Of a stretch of 64,000 bases of DNA, positions 57,982 through 64,000 are shown piece by piece (the first letter of the stretch is position 1; each line of letters starts with the position of its first letter). The translations under genes and the position numbers were made by a program. This DNA comes from Cerioporus squamosus (Eukaryota; Basidiomycota; Agaricomycetes; Polyporales; Polyporaceae). Location: positions 1 through 64,000 of the forward strand of contig JABYQS010000104.1 in NCBI GenBank assembly GCA_022592435.1, given 5' to 3'. The notes beneath the pieces are model-generated. The model saw nothing but the letters and a program-made list of their open reading frames with translations. It did no database searches and had not been told where the DNA came from.

Positions 57982-60079
57982 ATGCTCCTGCTTAACCGCC
58001 TCTTGAGCTTTGATCTTGTCTCATGGACGCTTGTTGGTCTCTCTGCGGTCTTACTCGTCCACCTCGTACCGTACGTCCTCGACCCCCATGCTATCCGCGC
58101 ATACCCTGGTCCCCTCCTTGCAAGACTGTCCGACCTCTGGCTAGGATGGGTCGCAGCTCATGGACATCGCTCAGAGCGTGTTCACGAGCTCCACCAGAAA
58201 TATGGTCAGTCCTCAGTCTATGATCCGCCCGTACGCCTCGCGCCCGTGACCGCGGCCAAGTGCGCTAAGGGGGACGCACGTCCAAAGTGCACCGACTTGA
58301 TGATGCGCTATTACCCCCGTGCCGTGGTCACTCGGTGCTGAGTACATCTTCCGAACAGCATGACGTTCTGTGAGAGGCTTCTGGCACGGTTCTCAGGCTA
58401 ACGTCTCTTTCTCGACCAGGCACATTCGTGCGCATCGCGCCCAACCATCTCTCCATCTCCGACCCCGACGCCCTCCAGGTCGTATACGGGCACGGTACGG
58501 GCACGCTCAAGTCGGAATTCTACGACGCGTTTGTCTCCATCCAGCGAGGCCTGTTCAACACGCGCTCGCGTCCTCAGCATGCACGCAAGCGCAAGATCGT
58601 CTCTCACATCTTCTCGCAGAAGAGCGTGCTCGAGTTCGAGCCCCATGTACGCACGCACCTGGCCCTGCTCTTCAAGCAGTGGGACAAGCTCTGCGATGGT
58701 GGCGTCAAGGGGCTCTCTGGTACAGAAGGCGAAGGCGGCTGGCGCGGTCGCGACGGTCGCGTCTGGTTCGACTGTCTCCCATGGTACAACTACCTCGCGT
58801 TTGACATCATAGGCGAGTAGCGAACTTCCAGTACTATGCGAGTTTCGCATTGACGTCTGTCTGAACAGGCGATCTCGCGTTTGGCTCTCCGTTCGGCATG
58901 CTCATTGCATGCAAGGATTCTGCACCCGTCGCGGTGTCGCACAAGGCGGCCATGGCGGCCTACGGAGACACCGCAGCGCGCAACATCGAGATCCAGCACT
59001 TCCCCGCCGTGCAGGTCCTGAACGACCGCGGCGAGTATTCGGCCTCTCTTGGCGTCCTCCCGCCCCACTGGCGCCCCCTCGCAAAGCGCATCCCCTGGTT
59101 CAGCAGAGGCAACCAGGCCGTGCAGCGCCTCGCGGGCATCGCAGTGGCCGCGGTCGCGCAGCGCCTGGCTGACCCGCAGAATGACCGCGTGGACCTTTTG
59201 GCGAAGCTGCAGGAAGGCAGGGACGACAACGGCGACCCGATGGGAAGGGAAGAACTCACGGCCGAGGCGCTCACGCAGCTCATCGCGGGCTCAGACACGA
59301 CGTCGAAGTAAGTTCAGTTCGCACTTCGCGATTCTCGTCGGTGAGGTATTCGATTCCCGGTGGCTGACAGCCCTGTTCGCAGTTCGTCCTGTGCGATAAC
59401 CTACCACCTCGCGAGGAACCCTCACGTCCAGCACAAGCTGCAACAGGAGCTCGACGAGGCTCTCGCGGGCGATGACGACCCTGTGCCGACGTACGAGTCG
59501 GTAAAGCGGCTGCCGTATCTGGAAGCGGTCATCAACGAAGCCCTGCGCATCCACTCGACGTCGGGGATCGGCCTGCCACGACTCGTCCCGGAGGGCGGGC
59601 TGACAGTCTGTGAGAAGTTCTTCCCGGAGGGGACCGTCTTGTCCGTGCCGACGTACACGATCCACCGCGACAAGAGCGTGTGGGGAGAAGACGTGGAGGC
59701 GTTCCGCCCTGAGCGCTGGTTCGAGCAGGACAAGGTGGCCGTTCAGAAGACGTTCAATCCGTTCTCGTTTGGTCCCAGGTCAATTTCTCAATGCACAGGG
59801 AGCGGACGGTGAAGGACGAACTGACATGTCCTGATTCCCCACAGGAGTTGTGTCGGAAGGAACCTGGCGAACCTCGAGCTCCTGGTCATCGTCGCGTCGA
59901 TCTTCCGTCGCTATGACTTCGTCCTGGAAGACCCTGACAAAGAGGTCAGTCCAGTCCGAACATTGTGGGTGTGATGGATGATGCTGATTTGAGTCCGCCT
60001 TGCGCAGCTTGACACTAGGGAAGGCTTCCTACGCAAGCCTGTGGAATGCAAGGTCGGTATGAGGCGCAGAAGCGTTTGA
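57982..60079 (+). CDS. Cytochrome P450, CYP53-like (benzoate 4-hydroxylase type)
   Basis: ER-anchored haem monooxygenase. About 540 residues. N-terminal membrane anchor (SWTLVGLSAVLLVHLVPYVL) then RAYPGPLLARLSDLWLGWVA and RSERVHELHQKYG, typical CYP53 sequence. Then GTFVRIAPNHLSISDPDALQ, RKRKIVSHIFSQKSVLEFEP and WFDCLPWYNYLAFDIIGDLA. I-helix IAGSDTTS, K-helix EALR, PERW, and the haem-binding loop FNPFSFGPRSCVGRNLANLE (FxxGxRxCxG, split by an intron). Ends VGMRRRSV*. The first intron is unusually long (about 215 bp). No frame break. Subfamily assignment rests on overall resemblance; CYP53 enzymes para-hydroxylate benzoate in fungi. Confidence 0.9.
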
Positions 60080-60208
60080 GATGCCGTGAGCGGGCACGGC
60101 CAGGTTGCGATAACATGTTGACAAAATACAGTGCTGTCTATGTATGTGGTGCGCATGGCTACAGTTGCAATGATACTTCTTACTCTCTTCTTAGTCTCGC
60201 TCGGCGGC

Positions 60209-63200
60209 TCATCTTCCCGTCATGATCTCCGACCGGCACAGGGGGCAGCTTGAGGAATGGCTCGACGCGAACCACTGCATGGCAAGAGCGTCAGTGTCAC
60301 ACAATCCGGGTCCCAGGGGTAAAGTACGGACCTTGAATAGACACGCGGCGTGGAAACGGTTCTTGCAGGTCCTGCAAGGCTTGCGCGGCAGACTCCCATC
60401 GGTGGCATTGACGACTCTATTTCATGGTTCAGAGCGCACGTCGAGTGCGGATAAGATTGTGACGACTCACGAATAGCATATGGCGCATTCAGCCAGCCCC
60501 TCGAAGTGCGACGTCACGTTCTTCAGGAAGAAGCTCAGCCCGTCGACGATGCTCCCACTCTGCGTCACCGCTGTTAGTCCCGCGCCGTGCTTAGCATCAG
60601 ATCGTAACGTACTCTGAAGGTCAATATCTGCTGGACGCCCAACACCCATGCTCTCCACCGATCCTCAGTGACACCGACGTACTTCGAGTCCCGAATCTCA
60701 ATCGTATGCAGCGGCCAGTCAGCGGGCAGCTTCACTGTGAGATCGAGACTCTGTTCGTCGATTGCGTACGACGCAGTGACCTCGTTGACGGCGCTGGCGA
60801 CCTTGACTGTGATGTTCTCCCCAGACAGCTCGGCGGCGACGGCGGGGTCCTTGACGCGCCCGAGCTCCGTGCGGATGATCGCTGGGGAGAAGTGTTTCGA
60901 TGTGTACGACGCGACAGTCGTGGACAGTTGTCGGTCGCGGCAGTCCACGAGCCAGCTACGAATCAGCGAGGGAACGAGCAGTAGCGCACGATAGTACAAG
61001 TGCGCAGTGAGAAGTCGCAGGCTGAGGGGCGTGTCGGCGGCGTACACTTTGGGTTTCCGAAGAAGCGGGATGTGAGACGGTCGATCGCAGAATAGGTGTG
61101 AGAAAGTGCTCACGCTCGAGATAAAACTCGTCCACGTCCCACATGTCGAGTTTGAACACTTTTGCCATTCCACCGTAGAGGTCTAGGATGCCGAAGACAG
61201 CCGGGAGTAGCTGGGATCCTACGAGATCAAGGTCGCGTAGCTGATCGATGTACCCAGACTTCACTTTTAGGGACTGTCGAGAAGCCGTCAGCATCGGAAG
61301 GAGGCTCGGCTACAGTATACGCACCGCATCCGTGAACAAGTCGAAAGTGACCATCCAAGCCAGAAGATACCCAAACCACCCCTGTTGCGATGGTCAGCGA
61401 GGACCGAGAACAGATCGATGGACCAGTTACCTGGCCGTACTCTTCCGCTTCTTCTTGGTTCAGACTGCGTTGCAGGATATCCAGAAGTTCTGTCGGCAGC
61501 TCTGGCTTCATAGTTGCCTCGGTATCAACAGCTGCCTCGATGACAAGTTCCTCCGTGTACTTCTTGGCAGCCTCCTGCAAGAGCTGATAGGCCATTCTCT
61601 GAACGTTGACCGAGCCGTCCATGACAAGATGGCACATCTATCACTTCGTTAACCAAACAGCCAGGAGGCGGTACATTCGATGTCGTACCTTCGACAGTGT
61701 ATCCTTAGTCAGAAGAGACGACGGAAGGTCCTGCACGATCTGCAGAGCGAGCTCGCGGCACACTGATAGGGGTGTGGAGGGCTTCTGGTTCTCTATATGG
61801 TGTGTAAGCAACGAATGGACGGATAATAACGACAAGCGAGACGTACCGAGTCTCAGCGAAACCAAGTCTCGGATGAGCGTGAGATTAGCGGATTTCCTCT
61901 CTTCCCAGGCTGCCTTCAGGGTCTTGTTCGTAGCCGCGTACTCCTCGATTACAAGGAAGAGCTGCAGTGTCCTGGCGAGCGCAACGTATGTCGACGAATC
62001 ACTCAAAGAAGCGTTCTGCACGACTGTCAGCTTGCGTGTCGCGTACGGTGGTGAGTTCGCCTAGAACGCACCTCCAAGTTATTTTCCATCACATCAAAGA
62101 CGAGATCCCAATGCGCGCCCGGTACATTGGACAAAATTGGGACGAGCGATGCAAAGACTAGTGTCATCTCGCTCTGCACGTCTTCCTCCAGGTCCTCGTC
62201 AGAGGTGATCCATTGCTGACACGCCTTGATAAGATTCACCGCGCGAAGTTGAGGGAGGAAGACGATATCGGACTCGGGATCCGGCGCAGAGGCAGCCAGA
62301 TTGCGAAGCAACCATAATCCTTCGGTATTGGCCTTTGAGGCAGGAATACCGAGGGTGCCAGCCGCGAGCTCATTGCGGAAGCGGTCAAGCCGCGTGGGCT
62401 CCGGTGCATAGCGCGTTACCGAGAGCACGATAGCGAGGGACGTATGAGGAGCTATCACTTCAATCAGTGGACAGATCCTCGAGGATGCAATTTCATTACT
62501 CACCAAGCTTCTCTATCTTCCGAGCCACAAGCATCCATTGCTCTGCATCGCCCTCGTCGCAGTAGCAAGGGCATGACGCAGGATTAGATGCAACACGCGT
62601 GACTCCCTGACCGTGTCGTGACGCTTTGCACGGGAGACCAGGTCGACGACAAGCTGTCCTACACCATCCAGACCGCTGGCAGGGCCCTGCGACACCAAAG
62701 CATTCGTGACAGTAGAATGCCATTGCTCCTCTGCAGTCGGCGAAAGGAGGTAAGTCGATAGTTGTTGCACCTTGTCAACCACGCTCTGAAGCGTCGACCG
62801 CGACGCTGTCTTCGAGAACACCGGGCTCTCCGCGGATGGCAGGCGCTTGAGGTCTTCTGCGTAGATGGACAGGGCGAGGAAATGATGGAGGACCCAGACG
62901 TTCTCTCTCGCAGCATGGCGATCGTCCACTAGATAAAGCAAAAGACCATAGACGATCCTGGCGTACTTAGAGAAGCCTTGCGTATCGTGCTCTGGCGTCA
63001 GGACCTTGGAAGGGCGATACTGCGATGGGGGCGGGACGAGGGGATCGACTACCGCTAGGCTCGCATCGAGCGGAGCCGACGGGAGCGGGTCGAGCATCCC
63101 ATCGAGGTCCGCTCGTGAGGGGAAGATGTCAGATAGCGCATTCACCTCCGTGGCGAGTGAAGATGCCGATAGTGAGCGCAGGATCTGTTCGGGTCTGTTG

Positions 63201-64000
63201 GTTACAAGTCAGTTAGCGCAAAGGGTTGCCGGATCAGCGGATACGCACGTCGGTCTCGCCAAGGTATCAATGAGTAACTCTCGGAGGAGATGCCTTACAA
63301 CACCCAGTGTGCTCTTCTTAGCATCACTAGATGCGTTGGCCTCCCATTTCGCCCAAAGATCCTTTGCAATGGTCTCTTGCTTCGCATCCACCGGTACGAC
63401 ACGAGGTAAGACTGAAGCGAACAGGAAGATGTACGGGAAGAGCGAAGCGGCAAAAGACTGGAAGACGTCAGAGGTGTCCTGTTCGACAAGTCCATGTAGG
63501 AGGTTTAGTGGGGTAGCGAACGCGGTGGTCGAAGCCTTCTCGTCATGTAGAACGCTGTCAAAATGCAGAACGAATGCGTCCACTAGGCCTTGAAGGAGGT
63601 TCTCGCGGCAAGTGCTTGAGATGAAGGGCTCTGGGGAAAGCCATCGTAAGTGGAGATCTCGTATGTATATGACTGTCAATCCTTACGGTATGAGACGAGC
63701 AGCCTGCGAACCAGGGCGACCCGAGGAGCATTCAGGGGTGCAGATACGGCCTCCGTGAGCAGAGAACCAGCTACCTCATGGAGTTCCTCCCCTTGCGGCC
63801 GCAAGTAAGGCGGCATAGTTTGGTTCTCTGCAGCATCCAGTAGCACAGGTAGAATGACCTCGATCTTGTCCGTATGGAGTGCGACCACCTTGAGTACCTT
63901 GTGCCAGACCGCCAGACACGCCGCTTCGTCTTGGCGATACTTGAGGTACAGCAGCAGGAGTCTCGGGATCGTAGTGAGAAGCTTGTACGTCTGATTCTGC
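60209..64000 (-). CDS. LTN1: Listerin/Ltn1 E3 ubiquitin ligase, C-terminal part
   Basis: Ribosome-associated quality-control ligase that ubiquitinates stalled nascent chains. The N-terminal part lies beyond the window. A long alpha-helical HEAT/ARM-like region (64000-61100) leads to the conserved C-terminal RWD-type domain ([20 protein letters not shown]) and the RING: ECAICYS spliced to [28 protein letters not shown], then [20 protein letters not shown], the full Cys/His ligand set of Ltn1. Stop at 60209-60211. One one-base break at about 62545-62570 (HALATA to [18 protein letters not shown]). The 3' end is convergent with the P450 gene, 129 bp apart. Confidence 0.9.

Noticed and set aside
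49405..60079. Secondary-metabolite gene cluster
   Set aside because: No backbone synthase, transporter or regulator; the genes are separated by an unrelated chaperone and long gaps.
1..64000. CRISPR arrays, prophage or bacterial operons
   Set aside because: Eukaryotic intron-rich sequence; no regularly spaced direct repeats or phage genes seen.
1..64000. Genuine pseudogenisation as the cause of the frame breaks
   Set aside because: The breaks are single bases spread over many unrelated conserved genes, with no premature-stop clusters or motif loss around them. Sequence error explains them better.

Overview
This is a nuclear contig segment of a filamentous basidiomycete, most likely an agaricomycete of the wood-decay type. 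Almost every gene is split by several 45-70 bp GT-AG introns. Genes lie close together on both strands with no operons. The protein set fits the group: a DUF6533 membrane protein, a divergent G-alpha subunit, an F-box protein, a CYP53-type P450, a TOK1-type potassium channel and a ChAPs exomer subunit. No species can be named from sequence alone.

Layout, left half. 1-1.7 kb: 3' part of a purine-cytosine permease (+). 1.8-6.7 kb: a divergent pair encoding the carboxyltransferase (-) and biotin carboxylase/biotin carrier (+) subunits of an acyl-CoA carboxylase. 7-8 kb: Derlin (+). 8.8-9.6 kb: orotate phosphoribosyltransferase (-). 9.7 kb: intron-containing tRNA-Arg(ACG). 10.4-13.9 kb: TOK1-type K+ channel (+). 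14.3-16.1 kb: F-box protein (-). 16.7-18.2 kb: glyoxylate/hydroxypyruvate reductase (+). 18.7-22.9 kb: HMG-CoA reductase (-). 22.9-28.8 kb: a gene-poor block with unresolved gene-like fragments and a 0.46 kb tandem duplication. 28.8-31.1 kb: G-alpha (-). 31.1-33.6 kb: non-coding, with a MITE-like element, a tRNA relic and a minisatellite.

Right half. 33.6-35.9 kb: aspartate kinase (-). 36.5-39.3 kb: ChAPs-family exomer subunit (+). 40-41.8 kb: DUF6533 membrane protein (+). 42.3-44.3 kb: an unresolved gene-like segment and a small hypothetical gene. 47-48.4 kb: CCDC6/DUF2046-like coiled-coil protein (-). 48.5 kb: tRNA-Gly(GCC). 49.4-51.6 kb: phenol-hydroxylase-type flavoprotein monooxygenase (+). 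52.2-53.6 kb: Hsp20 chaperone with a long Gln/Pro-rich N-terminus (-). 55.6-56.8 kb: short-chain dehydrogenase (+). 58-60.1 kb: CYP53-like P450 (+). 60.2-64 kb: C-terminal part of the Listerin/LTN1 E3 ligase (-), running off the window.

The genes are mainly housekeeping: pyrimidine and threonine/methionine synthesis, mevalonate pathway, ER-associated degradation, ribosome quality control and secretory sorting. The monooxygenase, SDR and P450 at 49-60 kb could act on aromatic compounds, but they are interrupted by unrelated genes and do not form a convincing cluster. The most consistent anomaly is a set of one-base reading-frame breaks inside conserved genes that are otherwise intact, including genes expected to be important. 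This looks like residual consensus indel error rather than decay, and it affects how every gene model here should be read. I found no convincing new multi-gene system.
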